Assembly: GCA_900754515.1 (NCBI GenBank)
Contig: CAAEDD010000007.1
Location: forward strand, 1 to 19,144
Direction of reading: 5' to 3'
DNA: 19,144 nucleotides
Source of the DNA: an uncultured Oscillospiraceae bacterium
GTDB lineage: Bacteria > Bacillota > Clostridia > Oscillospirales > Oscillospiraceae
Part shown: in pieces, positions 1 to 7,134 of the stretch
How the letters are laid out: each line of letters begins with the position of its first letter
Numbering within the stretch: the first letter of the stretch is position 1
The notes under the pieces: model-generated
What the model was told of the DNA's origin: nothing
Database searches by the model: none
What the model saw: only the letters and a program-made list of their open reading frames with translations
Translations under genes and position numbers: made by a program

Positions 1-23
1 ATTTATTGGTTCTAAGCCATTAT

Positions 24-126
24 GCTTAGTACATTGTCATTATACTAAGCAAAATAGCTTATGTCAATCGGAGTACTCAAAATAAATTAAATAAAATTGT
101 TTAGTATTCTCTTGACTTTACTAAGC
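24..126. promoter_or_regulatory. Repeated TACTAAGC/GCTTAGTA operator half-sites
   Basis: Two inverted repeats share the half-site TACTAAGC. The first is GCTTAGTA at 24-31 with TACTAAGC at 43-50 (11-nt spacer). The second is GTTTAGTA at 99-106 with TACTAAGC at 119-126 (12-nt spacer). A further CTAAGC at 12-17 pairs with GCTTAG at 24-29. The first dyad flanks the -10 of the leftward promoter and the second flanks the -35 of the rightward one. This suggests that one protein, most simply the Xre regulator encoded just downstream, binds and controls both directions. The repeats are directly visible; the binding protein is inferred. Confidence 0.6.
39..67 (-). promoter_or_regulatory. Consensus sigma-A promoter firing leftward
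   Basis: On the minus strand there is a perfect TTGACA (62-67), a 17-nt spacer and a perfect TATAAT (39-44). It would start transcription near position 32 and read out of the left edge of the window. The driven gene is not visible. The first TACTAAGC dyad surrounds the -10, so the promoter is probably repressed by default. Confidence 0.7.
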
Positions 127-140
127 ATTTCTGCTACGCT
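112..140 (+). promoter_or_regulatory. Promoter of the Xre regulator gene
   Basis: TTGACT at 112-117, a 17-nt spacer and TACGCT at 135-140. The -10 is weaker than that of the divergent promoter. The second operator dyad (99-106/119-126) brackets the -35, which fits autoregulation. Confidence 0.55.
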
Positions 141-175
141 TTTCCTAAGAACAACCAACGATTGGAGTTGACGAT

Positions 176-697
176 ATGGCGATTGGCGAACGGATTCACT
201 TTTTCCGTCTCCTGCGGGGGATGACACAGAAATATCTCGGTATGGCGCTGGGCTTCCCGGAGAAGTCCGCCGATGTGCGCCTTGCACAGTACGAAACAGG
301 GTCAAGAACCCCAAAGGCAGACCTTACCGCCGCCTTAGCCCAGGTACTGGATGTCTCTCCCCATGCCCTCTCCGTCCCGGACATAGACTCCTATGTGGGG
401 CTCATGCACACCTTGTTTACTCTGGAGGACAACTACGGGCTCAAGATCAGCGAGATGGATGGAGAAGTCTGCCTGAAGGTCGATGTACGGAAGAGCAAGG
501 ACGCTGCTCGGCTGCATGAGATGCTCTGTTCCTGGCAGCAGGCCGCTGCCATGCTGGAGACTGGCGAGATCTCCAAAGAAGATTACGACAAGTGGCGCTA
601 CCACTATCCGGAGTTTGATGCCACCCAGAAGCGAGCGAAGATCATGTCCCAGGGGCTGAGTGATCTGTTATTGAAGGAGCTAAAGAGTGATGAATGA
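176..697 (+). CDS. Xre-family HTH regulator of a mobile element
   Basis: A 173-residue DNA-binding protein. Residues 1-70 form a Cro/CI-type helix-turn-helix: the MTQKYLGMALGF segment gives the first helices and the following AQYETGSRTPKADL segment covers the recognition helix and turn. The rest is a charged helical tail with no recognised domain. Start is ATG with GGAG at 164-167. From memory, this protein type recurs in integrative and conjugative elements of gut Clostridia. It lies under TACTAAGC operators, opposite a consensus promoter, so it probably represses that promoter and its own. Its stop overlaps the start of the methyltransferase by 8 nt, so the two are co-translated. It is visibly GC-richer than the methyltransferase, suggesting a mosaic origin. 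Confidence 0.85.
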   Translation: MAIGERIHFFRLLRGMTQKYLGMALGFPEKSADVRLAQYETGSRTPKADLTAALAQVLDVSPHALSVPDIDSYVGLMHTLFTLEDNYGLKISEMDGEVCLKVDVRKSKDAARLHEMLCSWQQAAAMLETGEISKEDYDKWRYHYPEFDATQKRAKIMSQGLSDLLLKELKSDE

Positions 698-1418
698 AAT
701 TGAAAAATACGCACAAGATTGGGAAAAAAGTTCAAATACTTTTTTTGAACAAGGTGATTATAAGTGGATGGCCCGGCAACTGAAAGAATATAAGACAGTC
801 CTGGAGTTAGGTTGCGGCACTGGTCAAAGTACACTTTCCCTGCTGCAACAGGGATTAAATGTAATCGCTGTAGATAAAAATCCGTCGTGCTTGAGTTTGG
901 CCCGAAAAAGAGTGGAAGCATTTCAATCATCCAGTTCAGAAGCCATTAATGGGACGGTTCAATTTATAGAAGCTGACTACAGCGAGCCCGATTTTGTGAA
1001 TAACATTCTGGATACACTGAATTTTGATGTAGTTGTGTGCTGGAATGTTGGTACATATTGGGATAGAAATATGATTGAAAAATATGTTAAACCAATGCTT
1101 GAGTATGGATTAACAGCAGATCAAATAAAAAATAATCCGGAATCATCTTATGGTGAATATATGCTTTGGAAAGCTTGTCAAATTGCAGCCTTTAAGTCCT
1201 GTGCGGTCCAGATCGTCGATCGGTCCGCAGAAAAAGTGACTAAGTTGCATGATCCATACTATAAGAGCCTTAAAAAGGAATTTCTTTTTAAGACTATCCA
1301 TTATGAAAACCATAAGACTTATGCATTATCTTCCAATGGAAGAAAGCTTACTATTAAAGGAAGAGAAGTTGACACAACTCGTATTAAAATATATTTGGTG
1401 TCCGTTCTGATGAAATAA
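690..1418 (+). CDS. Class I SAM-dependent methyltransferase
   Basis: A 242-residue protein of the Rossmann-fold methyltransferase superfamily. Motif I is VLELGCGTG at about residues 37-45; the acidic ribose-binding residue is Asp62 in VDKNP; FIEADYSE near residues 92-99 fits the adenine-contacting motif; and FDVVVCWNVGTYW follows strand 4. The substrate cannot be told: the C-terminal half is AT-rich and matches nothing I recognise. The ATG at 690 has GGAG at 676-679 and overlaps the regulator's stop by 8 nt. A GTG directly before it is less likely. Possible roles include modifying a small molecule, a resistance function, or element cargo; none is supported over the others. Confidence 0.8.
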   Translation: MNEIEKYAQDWEKSSNTFFEQGDYKWMARQLKEYKTVLELGCGTGQSTLSLLQQGLNVIAVDKNPSCLSLARKRVEAFQSSSSEAINGTVQFIEADYSEPDFVNNILDTLNFDVVVCWNVGTYWDRNMIEKYVKPMLEYGLTADQIKNNPESSYGEYMLWKACQIAAFKSCAVQIVDRSAEKVTKLHDPYYKSLKKEFLFKTIHYENHKTYALSSNGRKLTIKGREVDTTRIKIYLVSVLMK

Positions 1419-1423
1419 AAAAA

Positions 1424-1462
1424 GAGCTAACTGACTAATCAAAATCAGTTAGCTCTCTTTTT
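1424..1462 (+). terminator. Intrinsic terminator after the methyltransferase gene
   Basis: An 11-bp perfect stem, GAGCTAACTGA (1424-1434) with TCAGTTAGCTC (1445-1455), followed by TCTTTTT. The A-run before the stem also gives a T-run on the minus strand, so it may stop guaA transcripts too. Confidence 0.9.
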
Positions 1463-1479
1463 ATGAATAATGAAAAAGT

Positions 1480-1570
1480 GTTGCCAAATCGTTGCCACGA
1501 AGAGCTTTAACCCCTCAAAACCCAGTCAAATCAGGCTTTTCCGGGCCCCTGAAATCATTCCCATTCGATT
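1480..1570. other. Putative attachment-site end of an integrated element at guaA 3' end
   Basis: The gene-free stretch between the element's last terminator and the guaA stop holds two direct copies of GTTGCCA (1480-1486 and 1491-1497), 11 nt apart, like arm-type sites bound by tyrosine integrases. The 3' end of guaA is a documented integration hotspot for genomic islands. An Xre regulator plus AT-rich cargo next to it fits this. The core repeat would lie in or beside the last guaA codons (about 1548-1570). Its partner copy and the integrase are outside the window, so this is inference. Confidence 0.5.
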
Positions 1571-2535
1571 GTGCCAGTGGGTTTTGGGGTCAAATCATAG
1601 AGGACGCGATTGACACCGGCAACCTCGCTGGTGATGCGCTGGGTGATGTGCTGCAGCAGAGCGAAAGGCACATCCTCCACAGTGGCGGTCATGGCATCCC
1701 TGGTATTGACGGCCCGGATTATCACAGGCCAATCAAAGGAACGCAGATTGTTCTTTACGCCGGTAGACTTAAAGTCCGGCACCACAGTGAAATACTGCCA
1801 CACCTTACCCGCAAGGCCGTTCTTTGCAAACTCCTCCCGGAGTATGGCGTCTGACTCCCGCACAGCCTCCAGCCTGTCTCTGGTGATGGCCCCCAGGCAG
1901 CGCACTCCCAGGCCGGGGCCGGGGAAGGGCTGACGGTATACCATACCGTCAGGCAGGCCCAGGGCGGAGCCAACTACTCTTACCTCGTCCTTGAACAGAA
2001 ACTTCAGCGGCTCAACCAGCTCAAACTGCAAATCCTCCGGAAGCCCGCCCACATTGTGGTGGGCCTTCACCGGGCCGCTTTCCAAAATGTCAGGATATAT
2101 GGTGCCCTGGGCGAGAAACTCTATACCGTCCAGCTTCCGGGCTTCCTCCTCAAATACACGGATGAACTCGGCTCCGATTATCTTGCGCTTGCGCTCCGGC
2201 TCGGCAACTCCCGCCAGCTTGTCAAGGAAGCGGTCAACGGCATCCACATACACCAGATTTGCATCCATCTGATTGCGGAACACTTCCACCACCTGTTCCG
2301 GCTCTCCCTTGCGCAGAAGCCCATGATTCACATGCACACAAGTCAGCTGCTTGCCCACCGCCTTTATAAGCAGGGCAGCCACCACCGAGGAGTCCACTCC
2401 GCCGGAGAGAGCCAGCAGCACCTTTTTATCGCCTATCTGGCTGCGCAGGGCATCCAGCTGTTCATTGATAAAGGCCTCGGCAAGCTCAGGAGTGGTTATA
2501 CGCTCCATATTTTCCGGGCGACGATTTTCTGCCAT
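1555..2535 (-). CDS. guaA: GMP synthetase ATP-pyrophosphatase subunit (no amidotransferase domain)
   Basis: Aminates XMP to GMP, using ATP, in purine synthesis. The 326 residues cover the N-type ATP pyrophosphatase domain, with the PP-loop SGGVDS at 44-49 and the QGTIYPDILES segment, and the C-terminal dimerisation domain with RQPFPGPGLGVRCLG and the usual TGTIEWE ending. The class I glutamine amidotransferase domain (about 190 residues) that starts most bacterial GuaA proteins is absent, and upstream DNA is a promoter followed by a divergent gene. It is therefore a split, archaeal-style subunit: it needs a partner glutaminase encoded elsewhere or uses free ammonia. ATG at 2535 has GGAGG 8 nt upstream; an in-frame TTG at 2550 overlaps that site and is rejected. 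Confidence 0.9.
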   Translation of the reverse strand: MAENRRPENMERITTPELAEAFINEQLDALRSQIGDKKVLLALSGGVDSSVVAALLIKAVGKQLTCVHVNHGLLRKGEPEQVVEVFRNQMDANLVYVDAVDRFLDKLAGVAEPERKRKIIGAEFIRVFEEEARKLDGIEFLAQGTIYPDILESGPVKAHHNVGGLPEDLQFELVEPLKFLFKDEVRVVGSALGLPDGMVYRQPFPGPGLGVRCLGAITRDRLEAVRESDAILREEFAKNGLAGKVWQYFTVVPDFKSTGVKNNLRSFDWPVIIRAVNTRDAMTATVEDVPFALLQHITQRITSEVAGVNRVLYDLTPKPTGTIEWE

Positions 2536-2598
2536 AGGTTTTTCCTCCAAAATTTTTTATTTTCCTTATGTTCCTTTGCGCATCTGTATCGCATCTAC

Positions 2599-2627
2599 AT
2601 TCTATATTAAATTTCCATATAAAGCAA
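2599..2627 (-). promoter_or_regulatory. guaA promoter
   Basis: Minus-strand TTGCTT (2622-2627), 17-nt spacer and TAGAAT (2599-2604). Predicted start is near 2592, leaving a leader of only about 57 nt, too short for a purine riboswitch plus expression platform. Confidence 0.6.
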
Positions 2628-2704
2628 TTCTTTTCCCTATTCCATAGCAACTATATTTAGTCAGCCTCCGATAGCTTTTACACGAATTTTACATTGAGCA
2701 GATA

Positions 2705-2733
2705 TTGGATTTTATCCCCTTTATTTATATTAT
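2705..2733 (+). promoter_or_regulatory. Promoter of the Na/Pi cotransporter gene
   Basis: TTGGAT (2705-2710), 17-nt spacer and TATTAT (2728-2733) in the AT-rich gap divergent from guaA. I see no clear Pho box. Confidence 0.5.
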
Positions 2734-2770
2734 ATTTTGGTTTAATGTGTAAGATACGGGAGAGAAAACC

Positions 2771-4534
2771 ATGGATATTTTCGACATACTCAGCCTGATA
2801 GGCGGACTTTGTCTGTTCCTGTTCGGCATGAACATAATGGGGCAAGCCTTGGAGCGTCGTGCAGGCGGCAAGCTGCGCAGCCTTTTGGGCAAGCTCACAA
2901 CCAACAAAATGGCCGGGCTGCTCACTGGCCTTGGCGTTACTGCCATTATACAGAGCTCCTCAGCAACCACGGTTATGGTGGTGGGCTTTGTGAACTCCGG
3001 GCTGATGAGCCTGAAGCAGGCCATAAACGTCATTATGGGCGCTAACATCGGCACCACCGTCACCGCCTGGATACTGAGCCTTGCGGGCATAGACAGCAGC
3101 AATGTATTTGTCTCCCTTTTAAAGCCCAGCTCCTTTACACCTATACTTGCACTGATAGGCATCATCTTCTATATGTTCAGCAAGAAGTCCCGGCGGCAGG
3201 ATACCGGGCTTATCCTGCTGGGCTTTGCCACGTTGATGTACGGCATGGACAGCATGTCCACCGCCGTATCCGGCCTGCGGGATGTGCCGGAATTTCAGCA
3301 GATCATACTCATGTTCCACAATCCCTTCCTTGGCGTATTGGCCGGTGCGGTGCTGACTGCCATCATTCAGTCCAGCTCCGCTTCCGTAGGCATACTCCAG
3401 GCTCTGGTCTCCACCGGTCAGGTGAGTCTGGGAGCGGCAATACCAATTATAATGGGCCAGAATATAGGCACCTGCGTCACAGCCATGATATCCTCCGTAG
3501 GCACCAACAAGAACGCCCGTCGGGCCGCCCTGGTGCATTTGTCCTTCAATGTCATAGGCACCGCCGTGTGGCTCGCGGTGTTCTGTGTCGTCAAGGCAAT
3601 ATTCAGCCCCGCTATTCTGAGTGAACCCGCCTCCCTGGTGAGTATAGCCATAGTTCACTCCGCCTTCAATATACTCTGCACCATTCTGCTGCTGCCCATG
3701 ACAGATGTGCTGGAGAGTCTTGTTCACCGCCTTGTGCCGGACGGAGCAGTGCCGGATACTATAACAGAGATAGATGAACGTCTCCTGGCCACTCCCCCCA
3801 TGGCTTTGGAGCGTTGCCGCGACGTGGCCTATGAAATGGCCGAAACCTCTGTAACCGCTTTGAAGTCCTCTCTCTCCTGTCTGCTGTTTTATACCCCGGA
3901 ACTTGCCTCTGAAGTACGGGAAAAGGAGGACAAGAGCGACCACTATGAGGATATTATCTCCTCTTACCTTGTAAAGCTGAGCAGTCTTAAAATAAGTGAG
4001 AGCGACAGCGCCGAGGCAGCAAAGCTGCTTAAGGTCATCGGCGACTTTGAGCGCATATCCGACCACGCCGTGAACCTGGTTGAATCTGCAGAAGAGATGC
4101 GCAACAAAGATATAGAGTTTTCCGGCAGTGCAAGGGAGGAGCTATCTGTCATCATCCCCGCCGTCAGCGAAATTTTGGACATGACTCTGGAGGCCTTTGA
4201 AAAAGACAACGTCTCTTTGGCGCTCTCTGTGGAACCTTTGGAGCAGGTCATCGACTACCTTAAAGAGCGCCTGCGCACCGGGCACATCCTCCGGCTTCAG
4301 CAGGGCGAATGTTCCAGTGTGGCCGGTTTTATCTGGTCCGACATCCTCACCAATCTGGAGCGCACCAGCGACCACTGTTCCAACATAGCCGGCTGCATAA
4401 TAGACATGTCCCACTATGAGCTGCATCTCCACGAGTCCCAGCGGGAATTCAGAAATACCAGCGAGGACTACCGCCAGAATTATCTGCGTTATATGAACAA
4501 GTACTCCCTGCCCGCACCCAAAGCCGGAAGCTGA
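2771..4534 (+). CDS. Na+/phosphate cotransporter with PhoU-like C-terminal domain
   Basis: A 587-residue inner-membrane protein of the NptA/YjbB (SLC34-like) family that imports or exports phosphate with sodium. Two inverted membrane repeats are clear: AIIQSSSAT near residue 61 with GANIGTTVTA at 90-99, and AIIQSSSAS near residue 200 with GQNIGTCVTA at 229-238. The QSSS motifs are the family's substrate and sodium site. From about residue 350 the protein is soluble and helical, with two PhoU-like repeats (KVIGDFERISDHAVN, then ILTNLERTSDHCSN), which usually sense or gate phosphate flux. Length and domain order are normal. ATG has GGGAGA at 2758-2763. It is monocistronic and ends in a long hairpin. 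Confidence 0.93.
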   Translation: MDIFDILSLIGGLCLFLFGMNIMGQALERRAGGKLRSLLGKLTTNKMAGLLTGLGVTAIIQSSSATTVMVVGFVNSGLMSLKQAINVIMGANIGTTVTAWILSLAGIDSSNVFVSLLKPSSFTPILALIGIIFYMFSKKSRRQDTGLILLGFATLMYGMDSMSTAVSGLRDVPEFQQIILMFHNPFLGVLAGAVLTAIIQSSSASVGILQALVSTGQVSLGAAIPIIMGQNIGTCVTAMISSVGTNKNARRAALVHLSFNVIGTAVWLAVFCVVKAIFSPAILSEPASLVSIAIVHSAFNILCTILLLPMTDVLESLVHRLVPDGAVPDTITEIDERLLATPPMALERCRDVAYEMAETSVTALKSSLSCLLFYTPELASEVREKEDKSDHYEDIISSYLVKLSSLKISESDSAEAAKLLKVIGDFERISDHAVNLVESAEEMRNKDIEFSGSAREELSVIIPAVSEILDMTLEAFEKDNVSLALSVEPLEQVIDYLKERLRTGHILRLQQGECSSVAGFIWSDILTNLERTSDHCSNIAGCIIDMSHYELHLHESQREFRNTSEDYRQNYLRYMNKYSLPAPKAGS

Positions 4535-4574
4535 ACTCCCTATCGGTTTAAGGCAGAATGATAAGAAATCAATA

Positions 4575-4607
4575 ATAGCCGGGAAAGACATAGTCTTTCC
4601 CGGCTAT
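4575..4607 (+). terminator. 15-bp hairpin after the cotransporter gene
   Basis: A perfect 15-bp stem, ATAGCCGGGAAAGAC at 4575-4589 and its complement at 4593-4607, closed by a 3-nt loop. No proper T-tract follows on the plus strand. It lies between convergent genes, so it is either a T-poor terminator or an mRNA 3'-end stabiliser. Confidence 0.6.
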
Positions 4608-4658
4608 CGTATTCTGTCCTGAGCAGAGCCAATTTTCATTCCGCTATGGTCTTTTACC

Positions 4659-5015
4659 TCACTCAAATTCCATGATCTGTTTCAGGCGTTCCGGAGTTTC
4701 ACAGCCTTCATCCAGTTCAAGATCTCCATAGGGCGTGTGAAGCACGGTTCCTGAACCTTTATAAATATAAAACGCGACCCGGCAAGGCCTTATATCTTCA
4801 TCTGGTTCGCAATACGTGGCGCAGATTTTTTCACTACCGTCGCTGCTGAGGTATTGTTCCATATAGGCGCACTGCCAGTTCGGTTTTTCCACGCCTTTTT
4901 CGGGAACGACGATCCCGCCCCAGTCGATTTGGGATGAGGGGATATCCAGAATCATTTCCACAAGGTACCATTCATCATTGAAGTCATAGCACTTATAAAA
5001 CTCAACGCAGCTCAT
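4659..5015 (-). CDS. Small acidic protein of unknown function
   Basis: I do not recognise this 118-residue protein by function. It is acidic and aromatic-rich and soluble, with no signal peptide or membrane segment. It has seven Cys scattered without a CxxC pair (for example SCVEFYKC and YCEPDEDIRPC), and ends with a TPYGDLELDEG segment and an acidic helix. ATG at 5015 has GGGAGG at the ideal distance, so the longer open frame upstream is not used. It follows the zinc-ribbon gene by 44 nt on the same strand with no terminator between, so they are probably co-transcribed. Confidence 0.65.
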   Translation of the reverse strand: MSCVEFYKCYDFNDEWYLVEMILDIPSSQIDWGGIVVPEKGVEKPNWQCAYMEQYLSSDGSEKICATYCEPDEDIRPCRVAFYIYKGSGTVLHTPYGDLELDEGCETPERLKQIMEFE

Positions 5016-5059
5016 ACAAACCTCCCGTGTGTTTCTTCCGCTCATACAGCAATACTTTC

Positions 5060-5284
5060 TTATTCCAGAGGTTTTCCGCAGAACTGGCAAAACTCGCCCT
5101 CATTTCTTCCCAATTGTTTTCCGCAATGGGGGCATTTGTTGAAAAGGAAATGGGGAAGCAGGCTCGAGAAAGCAATTACCGCACCAACTGTAAAAAAGGC
5201 TTCATGTAAGCTGCCCAGCAGCATGACCACAGTGCCCAGGATCAAAAGCAAATCCCGAAGCTTTCGTCCCTTCTTCACCGACAT
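5060..5284 (-). CDS. Small two-TM protein with C-terminal zinc ribbon
   Basis: A 74-residue protein. A basic N-terminus (MSVKKGRKLRD) is followed by two hydrophobic segments forming a membrane hairpin (about residues 11-27 and 31-47), then a zinc ribbon with two CxxC knuckles, CPHCGK and CQFCGK, near the end. Such short membrane-anchored zinc-ribbon proteins are common in Clostridia and have no assigned role. ATG at 5284 has GGAGG 9 nt upstream. An in-frame GTG at 5305 would lie upstream of that ribosome site and is rejected. Confidence 0.75.
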   Translation of the reverse strand: MSVKKGRKLRDLLLILGTVVMLLGSLHEAFFTVGAVIAFSSLLPHFLFNKCPHCGKQLGRNEGEFCQFCGKPLE

Positions 5285-5323
5285 AGCCGCAGCCCTCCAA
5301 GTCACTGATTGCTTGTTTTCTAC

Positions 5324-5332
5324 ATTGTATCA
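5324..5332 (-). promoter_or_regulatory. Extended -10 promoter of the zinc-ribbon gene
   Basis: The minus strand reads TGATACAAT, an extended -10 (TGN plus TACAAT). No convincing -35 lies 17 nt upstream. Confidence 0.4.
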
Positions 5333-5415
5333 CAAATCTTACTGTATTGCTATCCTCACTACCACCAGGAAACTTCGTCCCAGGCCACTTCTGAGGCTGT
5401 AGCTGTCCGCCCTTA

Positions 5416-5444
5416 TTGCTTTTTCCCCATAGTGGCCTTATAAT
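5416..5444 (+). promoter_or_regulatory. Promoter of the MFS permease gene
   Basis: TTGCTT (5416-5421), 17-nt spacer and TATAAT (5439-5444). The -10 overlaps the only upstream alternative start (TTG at 5444), which excludes that start. Confidence 0.65.
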
Positions 5445-5482
5445 TGTCGGCGTTCAAAGGAATCGTCTTCGGAGGTGCCGCC

Positions 5483-6649
5483 ATGGTACATCTGCTGCTT
5501 GCCTTAATATATCTGTCTTTTATAAGTCTGGGTCTGCCCGACGGGCTGCTGGGGGCCGCCTGGCCCAGTATGTACGGGGAGCTTTCCGCTCCGGTATCCG
5601 CCGCCGGGGTCATCTTCATTATAATCTCCGCAGGCACCGTGGCCTCCAGCCTTCTCAGCGAAAGGCTGAACCTGAAGCTGGGACCGGGAAAAGTCACCGC
5701 CTTCAGTGTGGCCATGACCGCCGTAGCTCTCCTGGGTTTTGCCTCCTGCACCTCCCTGTGGCAGCTCTGTCTCTGGGCAGTGCCCTACGGTCTGGGGGCT
5801 GGCAGTGTGGATGCCTGCCTGAACAATTATGTGGCTCTCCACTATGCCAGCCGCCACATGAGCTGGCTCCACTGCATGTGGGGAATAGGCGCCTCCATCG
5901 GGCCTTACATCATGGGAGCGGTGCTTACCTCCGGGGGACACTGGAGCCGTGGATATCAGCTTATCGGACTGATACAGCTAGTCCTTACCGCCGTGCTGCT
6001 GCTGAGTCTGCCTCTGTGGAAAAAAAGTGCCTCCGGCACCGATGAGGGCAGCCATAAGCCTCTCAGTCTCCGGCAGGTCTCCCGCATCCCCGGCGTGAAG
6101 GCCATGCTGCTGAGCTTCTTCTGCTACTGCGCCACGGAGCAGACGGTGGGGCTCTGGGCAGGCTCATATCTGGTGCTTAACCGGGGCATGGCGGCGGAAC
6201 TGGCCGCCTCCTTTGCCGGGCTCTTCTATATGGGCATAGCCCTGGGCCGGGCCCTCAACGGTTTCTTTACTCTCAAATTCACCGACACCCGGCTGACCCA
6301 AGCCGGTTTCTGCATCATTCTTCTGGGCATAGCCGCAGTGCTTTTGCCTCTGGGCAACACTGCCGCTCTCATTGGTCTGGGCCTTATCGGTCTGGGCTGT
6401 GCCCCAATATATCCCAGCATTATCCACGCTACTCCGGAGCGCTTTGGGGCGGAGCGCTCCCAGGCCGTCATCGGGGTGCTCATGGCCAGCGCCTACCTGG
6501 GCAACTGCCTAATGCCGCCCATCTTCGGCCTCATTGCAAACCATATAAGCATCTCCCTCCTCCCCCTCTACCTGCTGCTAATACTGGCGCTGATGGCCGC
6601 CATGCACCAGCTGGCGCTGAGGAGATGCGGAAATAACAAAACGTGCTGA
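5483..6649 (+). CDS. MFS permease, fucose-permease-like
   Basis: A 388-residue, roughly 12-helix major facilitator. The first helix runs into SLGLPDGLLGAAWP, a signature seen in FucP-type sugar-permease relatives. The second half starts after a short hydrophilic loop at about residues 180-200 (KKSASGTDEGSHK). The substrate is not determinable; a sugar or small polar solute is likely from family resemblance only. ATG at 5483 has GGAGG at 5471-5475. The gene is alone, with its own promoter, and its stop codon lies inside the terminator stem. Confidence 0.85.
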   Translation: MVHLLLALIYLSFISLGLPDGLLGAAWPSMYGELSAPVSAAGVIFIIISAGTVASSLLSERLNLKLGPGKVTAFSVAMTAVALLGFASCTSLWQLCLWAVPYGLGAGSVDACLNNYVALHYASRHMSWLHCMWGIGASIGPYIMGAVLTSGGHWSRGYQLIGLIQLVLTAVLLLSLPLWKKSASGTDEGSHKPLSLRQVSRIPGVKAMLLSFFCYCATEQTVGLWAGSYLVLNRGMAAELAASFAGLFYMGIALGRALNGFFTLKFTDTRLTQAGFCIILLGIAAVLLPLGNTAALIGLGLIGLGCAPIYPSIIHATPERFGAERSQAVIGVLMASAYLGNCLMPPIFGLIANHISISLLPLYLLLILALMAAMHQLALRRCGNNKTC

Positions 6650-6671
6650 GAAGAACTCAGCACGTTTTTCT
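6640..6671. terminator. Bidirectional terminator between permease and aconitase-X genes
   Basis: Stem AACGTGCTGAG (6640-6650) with CTCAGCACGTT (6656-6666) and a 5-nt loop. T-runs follow on both strands, so it serves both convergent units. The permease's TGA stop (6647-6649) is part of the left arm. Confidence 0.88.
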
Positions 6672-6693
6672 TTCATCTCACGGGTACGTCCCG

Positions 6694-7134
6694 TCACTCC
6701 ACGGTGACAAGGCCGTCCTCGCCCACGGTGATCTTCATTCCGGTTTGGACATAGTTGAGGAACTCATCCCCCAGGCTGTCCACAACAGGCATTTTCGCTT
6801 CGGTCCATACATCCCCCAAAATAGCCCCAGAGGCCGCCAGGGAGTCAATGGGCAGGCTGAAGAGCATGCAGGCGGGCTGCTTGCCCAGAGAACACACGGT
6901 ATAAAGCACCATGCCGCCGGTGGTGGAGCCTATGGTCATGGGCAGACACAGGGCCTTGCCCAGCATTGGTTTTTTATAAAGATCGGGGTTGTTCTGGTCG
7001 CCGCATTTCACCTGCTTATCTCCGAACATTATGGCCATTTGATAGCTGGCCAGGGTGTTGAAGCCCCCACGGCTCACCAGAGCCTCTGCTGTACAGGTAC
7101 CTGGGACTACTACCCGGCCTTTGAACTGCTTCAT
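6694..7134 (-). CDS. Aconitase X small (swivel) subunit
   Basis: A 146-residue protein of the DUF126 family, the swivelling domain of aconitase X. It closes over the large subunit to make a lyase/dehydratase active site; the GSTTGG segment near residues 69-74 corresponds to the serine-rich loop that contributes an active-site Ser in characterised members. It is separate from the large subunit, as in type II AcnX. Its ATG overlaps the large-subunit stop by 4 bp (ATGA), so translation is coupled and the subunits should be made equimolarly. Known AcnX activities are cis-3-hydroxy-L-proline dehydratase in bacteria and mevalonate 5-phosphate dehydratase in archaea. Confidence 0.85.
   Translation of the reverse strand: MKQFKGRVVVPGTCTAEALVSRGGFNTLASYQMAIMFGDKQVKCGDQNNPDLYKKPMLGKALCLPMTIGSTTGGMVLYTVCSLGKQPACMLFSLPIDSLAASGAILGDVWTEAKMPVVDSLGDEFLNYVQTGMKITVGEDGLVTVE

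Noticed and set aside
2551..2598. Purine riboswitch before guaA
   Set aside because: The predicted leader is about 57 nt, too short for aptamer plus expression platform, and shows no three-way-junction pattern.
3119..4066. Long open frame antisense to the Na/Pi cotransporter gene
   Set aside because: Its translation is low-complexity Gly/His/Tyr-rich, lacks a ribosome site and mirrors codon bias of the real gene.
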